DNA of 64,000 nt, taken from positions 3,004 through 67,003 of the forward strand of contig JAEZVO010000068.1 of assembly GCA_023443125.1 (NCBI GenBank), in the 5' to 3' direction. This document shows, piece by piece, positions 1 to 8,358 of the stretch. The notes beneath the pieces were generated by a model. That model searched no databases. It was not told the DNA's origin and was given only the letters and a program-made list of their open reading frames with translations. This DNA is from Actinomycetes bacterium. GTDB taxonomy: Bacteria > Actinomycetota > Actinomycetes > Propionibacteriales > Propionibacteriaceae. Position 1 is the stretch's first letter; every line of letters starts with the position of its first letter. A program made the translations under genes and the position numbers.

Positions 1-68
1 ATGATGATTCGGGCAACCTGCGTGCCGACGGTGCCCGCCCCCAGCAGGCCAACTTTCAGTGCTTCCAT
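1..68 (-). CDS. hom: homoserine dehydrogenase, N-terminal fragment (cut by window edge)
   Basis: Only the first 22 codons are present; the gene runs off the left edge. The peptide starts MEALKVGLLGAGTVGTQVAR, whose GxGxVG dinucleotide-binding loop at the very N-terminus is typical of homoserine dehydrogenase, which reduces aspartate semialdehyde to homoserine on the way to threonine and methionine. The ATG lies one base after the lysA stop, so the two are very probably cotranscribed and translationally coupled. The order lysA-hom is common in Actinobacteria, which supports the call despite the short fragment. Confidence 0.82.
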   Translation of the reverse strand, partial: MEALKVGLLGAGTVGTQVARII

Positions 69-69
69 C

Positions 70-1473
70 TCACTCTCCTACATCGAGACGCATGAGGTCG
101 TCCAAGGTTTCTCGTCGCAGCATCACCGACGAGACACCATCGCGCACGCTGACAAGCGGCGGACGCGGCACCTGGTTGTAGTTGCTGGACATCGATCGTG
201 CATAGGCGCCCGAACCCGGCACGGCGATCACGTCGCCGACCACCAAGTCGCTGGGCAGAAACACATCGCGGATGAGGATATCGCCACCTTCGCAATGCTT
301 CCCAACGACGCGACACAGTACGGGCTCTGCGTCAGATACGCGGTTAGCTACCACCGCGGAGTACTCCGCCGCGTACAGCGCCGGCCGAATATTGTCGCTC
401 ATCCCACCGTCGACGGATACGTATGTGCGTACTTTCCCGCCTTCAAGTTCGACCGGCTTGGTGGTGCCGACGGTGTACAGCGCCACGCCGGCTGGGCCGC
501 TGATGGCACGCCCTGGCTCGATCGCCAGCCTCGGGCGGCTGAGACCCAGCGCACGGCACTCGTGCTCGATCATCTCTTCGAAGGCGGCCGCGAGTTCGCC
601 CGTCGGCTTGGGAGAATCGGCCTCGGTGTACGCGATACCGAAGCCGCCGCCCAGGTCAAGGGCCTGCAACTCGACGCCCGTGGCGGTCTTGAATTGGTGC
701 GCCAGCTTCAACGTCCGCCGGATCGCCACCTCGAAGCCCATGGTTTCAAAGATCTGCGAGCCGATGTGCGAGTGAATGCCCAGCAGCTCGATGTGCGGCG
801 AATGCTCACACCGCACGAGCCCGGCGAGCGCCTGGCCACCGAGGATGGACAGCCCGAACTTCTGGTCTTCGTGCGCCGTGGCGATGTATTCGTGCGTGTG
901 CGCTTCAACGCCAGTGGTGACCCGAACCAGCGCCTTCGCCTTCGTCCCAAGCTTCTCGCACGCCGATTCGATGCGCTCAATCTCTTGGAAGGAGTCGACG
1001 ATGAACTGCCCAACACCCTGTTCTAGTGCGAACTCGATTTCTTCGACGGATTTGTTGTTGCCGTGGAAACCGAGCCTGGAAGCTGGCATGCCACCCGCCA
1101 GCGCGATGCGCATCTCGCCCATCGTCGTGACGTCGAGGTTGAGCCCTTCCTCGAATACCCACCTGGCCACTGTTTTCGTGAGCAGCGACTTGCCCGCGTA
1201 AAAAATATTCCATCCATCGAACGCCTGGCGGAAGTCGGCGCAACGCTCGCGGAAATCGACCTCGTCGATGAAGTAGGCGGGGCTGCCGTGACGGGCGAGG
1301 AGCTCCGTCGACGAAGCCCCGCCCAACATCAGCGTGCCGTGCTCGTCGCGGCGGGTGCCTCGCGGCCACAACTTCTCATCCAGCGCGTTGATGTCGTGGG
1401 GACGATGCAGCCACTGCGGCTGAATACCTGAGTAGTCCGCATGAATCGACCCGGCAATGTGCATGTGCGTCAT
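70..1473 (-). CDS. lysA: diaminopimelate decarboxylase
   Basis: This 467-residue PLP enzyme makes the last step of lysine synthesis, decarboxylating meso-diaminopimelate. The fold type III signature is complete. The PLP lysine sits in FYAGKSLLTK, followed by HSHIGSQ, a glycine loop GGGFGIAY that holds the phosphate, EPGRAISG, the second active-site motif CEGGDIL and the C-terminal GAYARSMSSNYN that binds substrate. Length is normal for actinobacterial LysA (about 460). The start at 1473 gives MTHMHIAG; a second ATG three codons later is possible. The stop is one base before the hom start, giving a lysA-hom operon. Usually argS lies upstream in related genomes, but here the upstream gene is a lipoprotein. 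Confidence 0.96.
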   Translation of the reverse strand: MTHMHIAGSIHADYSGIQPQWLHRPHDINALDEKLWPRGTRRDEHGTLMLGGASSTELLARHGSPAYFIDEVDFRERCADFRQAFDGWNIFYAGKSLLTKTVARWVFEEGLNLDVTTMGEMRIALAGGMPASRLGFHGNNKSVEEIEFALEQGVGQFIVDSFQEIERIESACEKLGTKAKALVRVTTGVEAHTHEYIATAHEDQKFGLSILGGQALAGLVRCEHSPHIELLGIHSHIGSQIFETMGFEVAIRRTLKLAHQFKTATGVELQALDLGGGFGIAYTEADSPKPTGELAAAFEEMIEHECRALGLSRPRLAIEPGRAISGPAGVALYTVGTTKPVELEGGKVRTYVSVDGGMSDNIRPALYAAEYSAVVANRVSDAEPVLCRVVGKHCEGGDILIRDVFLPSDLVVGDVIAVPGSGAYARSMSSNYNQVPRPPLVSVRDGVSSVMLRRETLDDLMRLDVGE

Positions 1474-1500
1474 AGTGCTCCCAAGCCTGCCAGAAGAAGT

Positions 1501-1995
1501 TCAGGAGGCTCTGACCTCGATCACTTTGTGGCCACGAAACTGCACCGAGGCAGGATCCGACGCCGGTTCACCGTCGACGAGCACCTCCACGTGGCACCGC
1601 TCAGCCAGGCACTCACCGTCGAACTCGACACCCCAGAGAGTGAAGAAATGAGACAGCGTCGCCTGATCGTTGTCAGGCCCTTCGAGCCAGACGTCGCCAC
1701 CGGCCTCATGCGTGTGGACGACCGCCTGCTTGGCGCGGAGCCTGTCGATGCCGATCATGGCGGGGATGTCGACGGGCTCGCCATCCACCCGCACAATGAG
1801 TTCCACGATCCACGGATCGGTGCTTTCACCCAGCGGACGCTGTTCGAGACCGGATGCATCGATGTACGACACCGCATCACGGGGCGCATCCCACGGTGGT
1901 GCCGCTGTGCGCATGACCGCCGGGTCAGGGTCAGGACGTGAGACACAACCCGCGCACAGCAAGAGCACCACGAGAAGAACTTTCCGCATACGCAC
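1501..1995 (-). CDS. putative lipoprotein of unknown function
   Basis: The 164-residue product begins with positively charged residues, a hydrophobic stretch and a lipobox (LLLCAGC), so it is probably lipidated at Cys16 and anchored outside the membrane. The mature part contains VVHTHEAGGDVWLEG and LSHFFTLWGVEF. This HTH-[DE] plus FFxxWG combination recurs in a family of short actinobacterial extracytoplasmic domains, whose function I do not know. It lies 27 bp upstream of lysA on the same strand and could be the first gene of that transcript. No enzymatic motif is recognisable. Confidence 0.72.
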   Translation of the reverse strand: MRMRKVLLVVLLLCAGCVSRPDPDPAVMRTAAPPWDAPRDAVSYIDASGLEQRPLGESTDPWIVELIVRVDGEPVDIPAMIGIDRLRAKQAVVHTHEAGGDVWLEGPDNDQATLSHFFTLWGVEFDGECLAERCHVEVLVDGEPASDPASVQFRGHKVIEVRAS

Positions 1996-2062
1996 AACCT
2001 ATCGGAACCTTCGGTAGCCATCGTTTGCTAGTATCTTCCGAGGTTTCAGCCATTGGCTGATT

Positions 2063-2137
2063 GCCCCCGTAGCTCAGGGGATAGAGCACCGCCCTCCGGA
2101 GGCGGGAGCCGAGGTTCGAATCCTCGCGGGGGCGCCA
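2063..2137 (+). tRNA. tRNA-Arg(CCG)
   Basis: A full cloverleaf can be folded. The acceptor arm is GCCCCCG/CGGGGGC, the anticodon stem is CCGCC/GGCGG with loop CUCCGGA (anticodon CCG), and the T-arm is CGAGG-UUCGAAU-CCUCG. Discriminator G and an encoded CCA are present. It reads CGG arginine codons, which are frequent in this GC-rich sequence. The downstream membrane-protein frame opens one base after the CCA. Confidence 0.96.
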
Positions 2138-2165
2138 CATGGCGTCGGTGAATGCAGGAGTGCTG

Positions 2166-3419
2166 TTGAAGCGGAAAACTACCCTGCGGGTATGGACACC
2201 GTTGCTACTTGTCACGGTGTTCCTCCTCACACGCTGCATCACGTATCTGCTGTGGCTTCGCCCCGACGTGAACTTCGTTGCCAACGACGTTTCCTACTAC
2301 GGCTTTCACCTCGACAGACTCGAGCGCGGCGAGCCCGGCGTCATGCAGGAATACCCGCCGCCGGCAGTATGGGTGCTTCACCTTCTCTACCGGCTCGGTG
2401 GCGGCTGGCAGTCCTGGTTCCCCCTCTTCGCGGGATTCATGCTGCTCCTCGACGCGCTCGTCGCGTTCTGCTTCTACCGCGCCCGAGGCGCTCGAGCCGC
2501 CCTGTTCTGGATGCTGTTCACTGCCGCCAATGGCGCCATCGTCTGGTTCCGGTTTGACCTCATCCCGGCCGCGCTCGTCGCCCTCGCCTGCCTGCTGCTC
2601 TCGAGCAGACCGTGGTGGTCAGGGGCCTTCGTGGGCATGGGGGCTGCGATCAAGTTCTGGCCGGCCCTGCTCATCTTCCCCATGCTCGCGCCCGACCCCC
2701 GCCGGGGTGAGGGGCCGCGTCGGTTGTTCGGCTTTCTCGTGGTTGGGGGCGGCCTTGGCGCAGTATCGCTGCTCGTTGAGGGATGGCATCGCAATGTCGC
2801 CCCGCTCAGCTGGCAGCGCGAACGCGGTCTGCAAATCGAATCAGTACCGGCAACTCCCATCATGGCAGTTCGCACATTCACGGAATCGCCGCATTGGACG
2901 CTGGAGCTGTCACCGTACAACGCCATCGAGCTGTTTGGGCCGGGCGTCGACGCCATGCTGGTGGTGGCGTCGGTGTGCACGACGCTGGCCACGCTGTTCG
3001 CAATCTATCTCGCCGTGCGCCTGATCCGACGAAAGGCGGACGCCACAGCGATCCTGCTCGTCATCTTCACGGTGATCCTCGCCACGGTCGTCGCAAACAA
3101 GACGCTCTCGCCTCAGTACGTTTTGTGGCTCGGCGGGCCGATCGCTGCCCTCATCGGGCACGACACGAGTGCGTTGGTGCGTCGGCATATTCAGGTTCTG
3201 GCGACGGGGCTCGTCACCGTCGGTCTGCTCACGCAGATCACCTACCCCTGGGCGACCATGGGAATCATGGCGCTGCCACTGGGATCAGGTCCTGAGACAT
3301 CCGTGCTCGTGCTGCGCAATCTGCTGCTCGTCGTGATGCTCGGCCACGCCGCTTGGTTGACACTCAAAACATCGCCACAACGCGTCCCCCACGAACGCGA
3401 ACAATTGGCTAAGCTTTAA
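2166..3419 (+). CDS. polytopic membrane protein, glycosyltransferase 87-like (DUF2029)
   Basis: The product has about ten hydrophobic segments across 417 residues. After the first segment an extracellular loop carries an acidic NDVSYYGFHLDRLERGE followed by a short PPP turn. This arrangement resembles GT-C fold, GT87/DUF2029 mannosyltransferases that use polyprenyl-phosphate sugars. The frame is open from an ATG at 2139, but that codon lies one base after the tRNA CCA end. I prefer TTG at 2166, which has AGGAG five bases upstream and gives MKRKTT before the first membrane span. A GTG at 2160 is also possible. The donor and acceptor sugars cannot be read from sequence, and an unrelated membrane role is possible. 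Confidence 0.75.
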   Translation: MKRKTTLRVWTPLLLVTVFLLTRCITYLLWLRPDVNFVANDVSYYGFHLDRLERGEPGVMQEYPPPAVWVLHLLYRLGGGWQSWFPLFAGFMLLLDALVAFCFYRARGARAALFWMLFTAANGAIVWFRFDLIPAALVALACLLLSSRPWWSGAFVGMGAAIKFWPALLIFPMLAPDPRRGEGPRRLFGFLVVGGGLGAVSLLVEGWHRNVAPLSWQRERGLQIESVPATPIMAVRTFTESPHWTLELSPYNAIELFGPGVDAMLVVASVCTTLATLFAIYLAVRLIRRKADATAILLVIFTVILATVVANKTLSPQYVLWLGGPIAALIGHDTSALVRRHIQVLATGLVTVGLLTQITYPWATMGIMALPLGSGPETSVLVLRNLLLVVMLGHAAWLTLKTSPQRVPHEREQLAKL

Positions 3420-3463
3420 CGTGCAGCCGCAGAAGTCTGCGGGAAACAACACACGAGAGGGAC

Positions 3464-6400
3464 GTGGCCAAGCCACACGCACAGATGTCAACAGCTCAGC
3501 CCAACGACGAATTCGGTGCCAACGCGTGGTTGATCGACGAGATGCGGGATGCCTACGAGCGCGACCCCGAATCTGTCGATGCATCCTGGCAGACTTACTT
3601 CGCAAAGGAGCGAGGAGGCCAACCGGCGCCACACCAGCCAGCCGCTGCTAGCGAACAGCCGAAGCCACAACCCACGCCGTCACCTGCGAAGAAGGCCAAA
3701 CCTGCCGACGGGGACGCAAAGCCTACGCCATCAACTGCTGCCACCGCAGGCAAGACGAGCACCTCCGGTGACCACCCCACGCCTCCGAGCGCCAATGCCC
3801 CGGCGACGGAGCAGGTCACGACGACGAAGGAATCGCCGGCGCAGCCCGGCAGCGGCGCTGGTCTATCAGCGAACGCCCCGAGCCCTGCTATCCGGCCGAA
3901 GGTGGAAGCCAAGGAGTCCTCCTACACGGTGCTCCGTGGCGCGCCCATGCGCACGGCGAAGAACATGGAAGCGTCGCTCACGATGCCGACGGCCACCTCG
4001 GTGCGCTCCGTGCCGATGAAGCTCGTGATCGACCAGCGCACCACCATCAATAACTTCCTGAAGAGCACTAAGGGCGGCAAGGTCTCCTTCACCCACATCA
4101 TCGCCTACGCGATGATTCAGGCCATCAAGGCTGTGCCCACCATGAACAACGGCTACGACGTCGTTGATGGCAAGCCTAATCTCGTCACGAATCCGTCGAT
4201 CAACCTCGGCATCGCGATCGACGTGAAGAAGGGCGACAAGCGCCAGCTGCTCGTTCCCAACGTCAAGGGCTGCGAGGAGCTGAACTTCGCGCAGTTCTGG
4301 TCGGCCTACGAAGAAGTCGTGGCGAAGGCCCGCAACAACCAGCTCACCGTCGACGACTTCGCGAAGACGACCGCCACCATCACCAACCCTGGCGGTATCG
4401 GAACGAACCACTCGGTGCCGCGCCTCATGAACGGCCAAGGGCTCATCCTTGGTGTGGGCAATATCGACTACCCGGCGGAGTTCCAGGGAATGTCCAGCTC
4501 CCGCATTTTGGAGCTCGGGGTCTCGAAGATGACCACGCTCACCTCCACATATGATCACCGGATCATTCAGGGTGCCGAGTCCGGCGAATTCCTCAAGGTG
4601 CTCCACGAGCTCCTTCTGGGCAACAACGGGTTCTACGACGAGATCTTCGAGGCACTGCGTATCCCCTACGAGCCGCTGCGCTGGGCTGCGGACGTGTCCG
4701 CGCATCGCCCGGATCAGGTGTCGAAGCAGGCCCGCGTGATCGAACTCATCAACGCCTATCGCGCGTTCGGGCATCTCGTGGCAGACACCGATCCGCTCGA
4801 GTACCGCGCCCGAAGCAATGAACAGCTCAGCCTGGAAGCCCACGGCCTCACCATCTGGGATTTGGATCGCGAGTTCCCCATCGGCACGCTCGGTGGCGAG
4901 CCACGTCGCTACATGACGCTGCGTGAGATTCTGGCCAGGTTGCAGGATTCCTACTGCCGGACGCTCGCCGTCGAGTACATGCACATTGCAGACAACGAGC
5001 AGCGCACGTGGTTCCAGTCGCGCCTCGAGCAGGCACGCACCCCGCTCTCCCACGAAGAGCACATGCATGCCCTGGACAAGCTCAATGAGGCGGAGATCTT
5101 CGAGACCTTCCTCCAGACGAAGTTCGTCGGCCAGAAGCGTTTCTCGCTGGAAGGTGGCGAATCGCTCATTGTGCTGCTCGACGAGGTGGCACAACGCGCA
5201 GCGAATGATTCGCTCGACGAGGTGTGCATCGGTATGCCTCACCGCGGGCGCCTTAACGTGTTGGCCAACATCGTCGGCAAGAAGTACGGGCAGATTTTCC
5301 GTGAGTTCGACGGCGTGGCTGATACCAAGGGCACAGGCGATGTGAAGTACCACCTCGGCAACGAAGGTGTCTTCGTCGCTTCAAACGGGAAGTCGATCAA
5401 GACCTCGGTGGCGGCGAACCCGTCACACCTCGAGGCTGTGAACCCCGTGCTCATGGGTATTACCCGCGCGAAGCAGGACGTGCTCGGCGGCGACGATTTC
5501 CCCGTGCTTCCCATCCTGCTGCATGGTGACGCGTCGTTCTCCGGGCAGGGCGTCGTCTTCGAGACGCTCCAGATGAGCCAGCTACGCGGTTACAAGGTGG
5601 GCGGCACGATCCACGTCGTGGTGAACAACCAGGTTGGTTTCACCACCTCTCCGGTGGAATCTCGCTCCGCCACCTACTGCACCGACGTCGCCAAGGCCAT
5701 TGGCGCTCCGGTACTGCACGTCAACGGTGATGACCCCGATGCGTGCATCCGCGCCGCGCGCATCGCGTTCGAATACCGGCAGGCGTTCCACAAGGATGTC
5801 GTCATCGATCTCGTCTGCTACCGCCGCCGCGGCCACAACGAGGGCGACGATCCGAGCTTCACGCAGCCGAGAATGTATGACCTCATCGAGCAGAAGCGCT
5901 CCACCAGGCGGCTCTACACCGAGTCGCTCATCGGGCGCGGCGATATCTCGATGAGCGACGCCGAAGACGTCATGAACCGCTTCCGTGAACGGCTCGAGGG
6001 CGTGTTCAAGGAGATGCGCGAGAGCCAGGGCGAGGTGGATGAGGAATACCGCAAGGTGCCCTACTACCCCACCAAGCCCGACCAGCGTCTCACCGAGATC
6101 ACGCCCGACTCGGTGCGCCGCATCGCCGAAGCACACCGCACGTTCCCCGAGGGATTCCAAGTACACAAGAAGGTGCTTCCCCAGATGGAGCGTCGTGCCA
6201 AGGCAATCCTCGAAGGGCCCATCGACTGGGCTACTGCCGAGCTGCTCGCGTTCGGATCGCTCATGATGGAGGGGCGCCCTGTGCGCATGTCCGGGCAGGA
6301 CACCCGTCGCGGCACGTTCTCGCAACGCTTCGCAGCTGTCGTCGACCGTGTCACGAATGAGGCCTACGTGCCCATGAAGCACCTCACCGACGATCAGGCC

Positions 6401-7267
6401 CCGTTCGAAATCTATGACTCGCTTCTGTCTGAGTACGCGGTGATGGGCTTCGAATACGGCTACTCGGTGGCTCGCCCCGACGCACTTGTGCTGTGGGAGG
6501 CCCAGTTCGGTGACTTCGCCAACGGCGCGCAGATCATCGCCGACGAGTTCATCTCGTCCGCTGATGCCAAGTGGAGCCAGAAGTCGGGCGTCGTGCTGCT
6601 GTTGCCGCACGGTTACGAAGGTCAGGGCCCCGACCACAGCTCGGCGCGTATTGAACGGTGGCTCCAACTGTGTGCCGAGAACGCGCTGGCTGTGTGCCAG
6701 CCGTCTACCTCGGCGAGCCACTTCCACTTGCTGCGCAACCACGCGTACGTGAATTACCACCGTCCGCTGGTCATCGCCACGCCGAAGTCCATGCTGCGCA
6801 ACAAGCTGGCTACCTCGCAGCCCGAGGAGTTCACCTCTGGCAAATGGCACCCCGCGCTCGACGATCCGTCGATCACAGATGCCAGCAAGGTGGAGCGTGT
6901 GCTGTTGTGCTCAGGCAAGATCCGCTGGGATCTCGTCAAGGCTCGCGAGAAGCAGGGTCTGGAGGGCAAGGTGGCTATCGTCAGCCTCGAACGCCTCTAC
7001 CCGCTGCCCGACGAGGCTCTGGCCGAAATCTTGCAGCGTTACGCCCACGTTACCGACATTCGCTTCGTGCAGGATGAGCCCGAGAATCAGGGCGCATGGC
7101 CGTTCATGGCACTGCATCTGGTGGATGCGCTGCGCAAGCATCTGCCTGATCAGGAGATCACGCTCAAGCCGATTACCCGGCCGTGGGCGTCGGCACCTTC
7201 CGTCGGTTCTGCGAAGCGCCACCTGGAAGAAGAAGCGGAACTCATGCGTCGCGCAATGGAGGTGTGA
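3464..7267 (+). CDS. kgd: multifunctional 2-oxoglutarate decarboxylase/dehydrogenase E1 fused to an E2-type acyltransferase domain
   Basis: This 1267-residue protein has the actinobacterial Kgd/OdhA/SucA layout. A short N-terminal E1 motif (FGANAWLIDEM) is followed by a long Ala/Pro/Lys linker (about residues 50-135). The E2-type acyltransferase domain (about 140-400) has the active-site STYDHRIIQG. The ThDP-dependent E1 part runs to the end, with MPHRGRLNVLAN, GDASFSGQG, VVNNQVGFTT and GHNEGDDPSF. It converts 2-oxoglutarate to succinyl-CoA together with shared E2/E3, or to succinic semialdehyde. No lipoyl domain is present, as expected for this class. The GTG start at 3464 has GAGAGGG just before it; ATG at 3485 is the alternative. 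The next gene starts one base after the stop. Confidence 0.96.
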   Translation: MAKPHAQMSTAQPNDEFGANAWLIDEMRDAYERDPESVDASWQTYFAKERGGQPAPHQPAAASEQPKPQPTPSPAKKAKPADGDAKPTPSTAATAGKTSTSGDHPTPPSANAPATEQVTTTKESPAQPGSGAGLSANAPSPAIRPKVEAKESSYTVLRGAPMRTAKNMEASLTMPTATSVRSVPMKLVIDQRTTINNFLKSTKGGKVSFTHIIAYAMIQAIKAVPTMNNGYDVVDGKPNLVTNPSINLGIAIDVKKGDKRQLLVPNVKGCEELNFAQFWSAYEEVVAKARNNQLTVDDFAKTTATITNPGGIGTNHSVPRLMNGQGLILGVGNIDYPAEFQGMSSSRILELGVSKMTTLTSTYDHRIIQGAESGEFLKVLHELLLGNNGFYDEIFEALRIPYEPLRWAADVSAHRPDQVSKQARVIELINAYRAFGHLVADTDPLEYRARSNEQLSLEAHGLTIWDLDREFPIGTLGGEPRRYMTLREILARLQDSYCRTLAVEYMHIADNEQRTWFQSRLEQARTPLSHEEHMHALDKLNEAEIFETFLQTKFVGQKRFSLEGGESLIVLLDEVAQRAANDSLDEVCIGMPHRGRLNVLANIVGKKYGQIFREFDGVADTKGTGDVKYHLGNEGVFVASNGKSIKTSVAANPSHLEAVNPVLMGITRAKQDVLGGDDFPVLPILLHGDASFSGQGVVFETLQMSQLRGYKVGGTIHVVVNNQVGFTTSPVESRSATYCTDVAKAIGAPVLHVNGDDPDACIRAARIAFEYRQAFHKDVVIDLVCYRRRGHNEGDDPSFTQPRMYDLIEQKRSTRRLYTESLIGRGDISMSDAEDVMNRFRERLEGVFKEMRESQGEVDEEYRKVPYYPTKPDQRLTEITPDSVRRIAEAHRTFPEGFQVHKKVLPQMERRAKAILEGPIDWATAELLAFGSLMMEGRPVRMSGQDTRRGTFSQRFAAVVDRVTNEAYVPMKHLTDDQAPFEIYDSLLSEYAVMGFEYGYSVARPDALVLWEAQFGDFANGAQIIADEFISSADAKWSQKSGVVLLLPHGYEGQGPDHSSARIERWLQLCAENALAVCQPSTSASHFHLLRNHAYVNYHRPLVIATPKSMLRNKLATSQPEEFTSGKWHPALDDPSITDASKVERVLLCSGKIRWDLVKAREKQGLEGKVAIVSLERLYPLPDEALAEILQRYAHVTDIRFVQDEPENQGAWPFMALHLVDALRKHLPDQEITLKPITRPWASAPSVGSAKRHLEEEAELMRRAMEV

Positions 7268-7268
7268 G

Positions 7269-7445
7269 TTGTACTTCACTGACCGAGGGCTGGAAGAGCT
7301 CGTCGACCGGCGAGGTGACGAGGAAGTCTCGTTTGAGTGGCTCGCGGAGCACTTGCGAACTTTCGTCGACCTCAATCCGGAGTTCGAGACTCCGATCGAG
7401 CGCCTCGCGTCCTGGCTTGCCAGATTGGATGATGACGACGAGTAA
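7269..7445 (+). CDS. DUF6104 family small protein
   Basis: The product is a 58-residue acidic protein beginning MYFTDRGLEELVDRRGDEEV and ending LARLDDDDE. I recognise it as the DUF6104 type found directly behind kgd in Streptomyces and relatives. The start is TTG at 7269, fixed by GGAGG six bases upstream (inside the last kgd codons) and by the family start MYFTDRG. Only one base separates it from the kgd stop, so it is translationally coupled and may modulate or assist the large enzyme. That role is inferred from position only. Confidence 0.85.
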   Translation: MYFTDRGLEELVDRRGDEEVSFEWLAEHLRTFVDLNPEFETPIERLASWLARLDDDDE

Positions 7446-7458
7446 TCGACGATGAACC

Positions 7459-7496
7459 GAGAGCGGCCCTGCAGTTAGCGCTGTAGGGCCGTTCTC
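7459..7496. terminator. hairpin between convergent genes
   Basis: The arms GAGAGCGGCCCTGCAG (7459-7474) and CTGTAGGGCCGTTCTC (7481-7496) pair over 16 positions; the two non-Watson-Crick positions are G-U on one strand. The loop of six bases includes the stop codon of the minus-strand gene at 7475. It sits 13 bp after the DUF6104 stop, so it probably terminates both converging transcripts. There is no long U tract. Confidence 0.6.
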
Positions 7497-7870
7497 GTCT
7501 GCGGCAGTATCGAGAACACGCCCGTGGCGATGGCGAATATCAGCCATGACAGCGCCAGCCACCGCTGGCCCGATGAATCGGTTTGTAGGAATGATGCGGC
7601 AGTGCAGGCGTTCAACAGGGATACTGCGACGAGCAGCCCCCACGCCACTGGCTGCCGCATCCACGCGAGCAATGCCACGCCCACGATGATGAGCCCGTAG
7701 ATGAGTAACACGATGCCCACGCTCAACCCGAGTGCCTGCGTGTGCGAAATCATCGACCACACACCGGCCCCGAGGATAATGAACCCGGTGAGGGCAGTCA
7801 TCACCACAGCAGCGCCATACGGCCACGGGCTGAGGCGTGCGCGCAAGGATCCAGGCATAGCCACAAGCAT
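7475..7870 (-). CDS. small integral membrane protein, four predicted spans
   Basis: About 131 residues with four hydrophobic segments (AAVVMTALTGFIILGAGVW, GIVLLIYGLIIVGVALL, VAWGLLVAVSLLNACTA and LALSWLIFAIATGVFSI) and short loops. It has no recognisable catalytic or binding motif. The frame stays open upstream to 7990, but the first 40 residues there are arginine-rich and unlike a membrane protein. I chose ATG at 7870 (AGGA seven bases upstream); ATG at 7858 (MPGSLRARL) is also plausible. It converges on kgd-DUF6104 and is divergent from whiB1 across about 230 bp. Confidence 0.7.
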   Translation of the reverse strand: MLVAMPGSLRARLSPWPYGAAVVMTALTGFIILGAGVWSMISHTQALGLSVGIVLLIYGLIIVGVALLAWMRQPVAWGLLVAVSLLNACTAASFLQTDSSGQRWLALSWLIFAIATGVFSILPQTRTALQR

Positions 7871-8100
7871 CCCGCATTCCTGGATGCGATGCCAACGCTC
7901 AACGAAAACCCCTATGCCGGTGGCCTGGTCGCTTGTATGCTGGCAGGAAGATATCGGTAACCGCCGTGGTTTTGATCGCGCGGTGCGCACAATCTCAAAC
8001 TTTCAGCCATTGAGTAGGCAAAAGGTCTTGTCCAACGGAGTCTTCCGGGGTATCTTTCAATGGTTTGGTTGTCGAGGCGACGTTGGAAGGAGCGTGTTGG

Positions 8101-8352
8101 ATGGACTGGCGTCACAAGGCTGCGTGCCTGACTGAGGATCCCGAGCTCTTCTTCCCGGTCGGCAACACTGGCCCTGCTTTGGCTCAAGTTGAAGAAGCAA
8201 AGAAAATCTGCCACAAGTGCGAGGTCATGGACCAGTGCCTCGCCTGGGCCCTCGAAGCCGGCCAAGACCACGGTGTCTGGGGCGGTATGAGCGAGGACGA
8301 GCGCCGCGCCATCAAGCGCCGCAACGCCCGTACCCGCCTGCGCAACAATTAA
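8101..8352 (+). CDS. whiB1: WhiB1-type iron-sulfur transcriptional regulator
   Basis: This 83-residue protein has the four cluster-binding cysteines of WhiB proteins at positions 9, 37, 40 and 46 (CHKC plus DQC), the GVWGG turn near residue 59 and a basic C-terminal tail (RRAIKRRNART) for DNA contact. Spacing and flanking residues match mycobacterial WhiB1, an essential nitric-oxide-sensitive [4Fe-4S] protein that binds the primary sigma factor. The ATG has GGAAGGAG eight bases upstream. It converges on the pdtaS-like kinase gene with six bases between the stops, the same arrangement as Rv3219/Rv3220c in M. tuberculosis. Confidence 0.93.
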   Translation: MDWRHKAACLTEDPELFFPVGNTGPALAQVEEAKKICHKCEVMDQCLAWALEAGQDHGVWGGMSEDERRAIKRRNARTRLRNN

Positions 8353-8358
8353 CCGTCG

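Noticed and set aside
1..1026. Long plus-strand open frame opposite lysA
   Set aside because: It is antisense to a clearly conserved gene, with arginine/histidine-rich composition and no motif; GC-rich codon bias leaves such frames open.
3866..6850. Two long minus-strand frames (about 495 and 422 codons) under kgd
   Set aside because: Both mirror the third-position GC of kgd and have no domain or ribosome-binding site.
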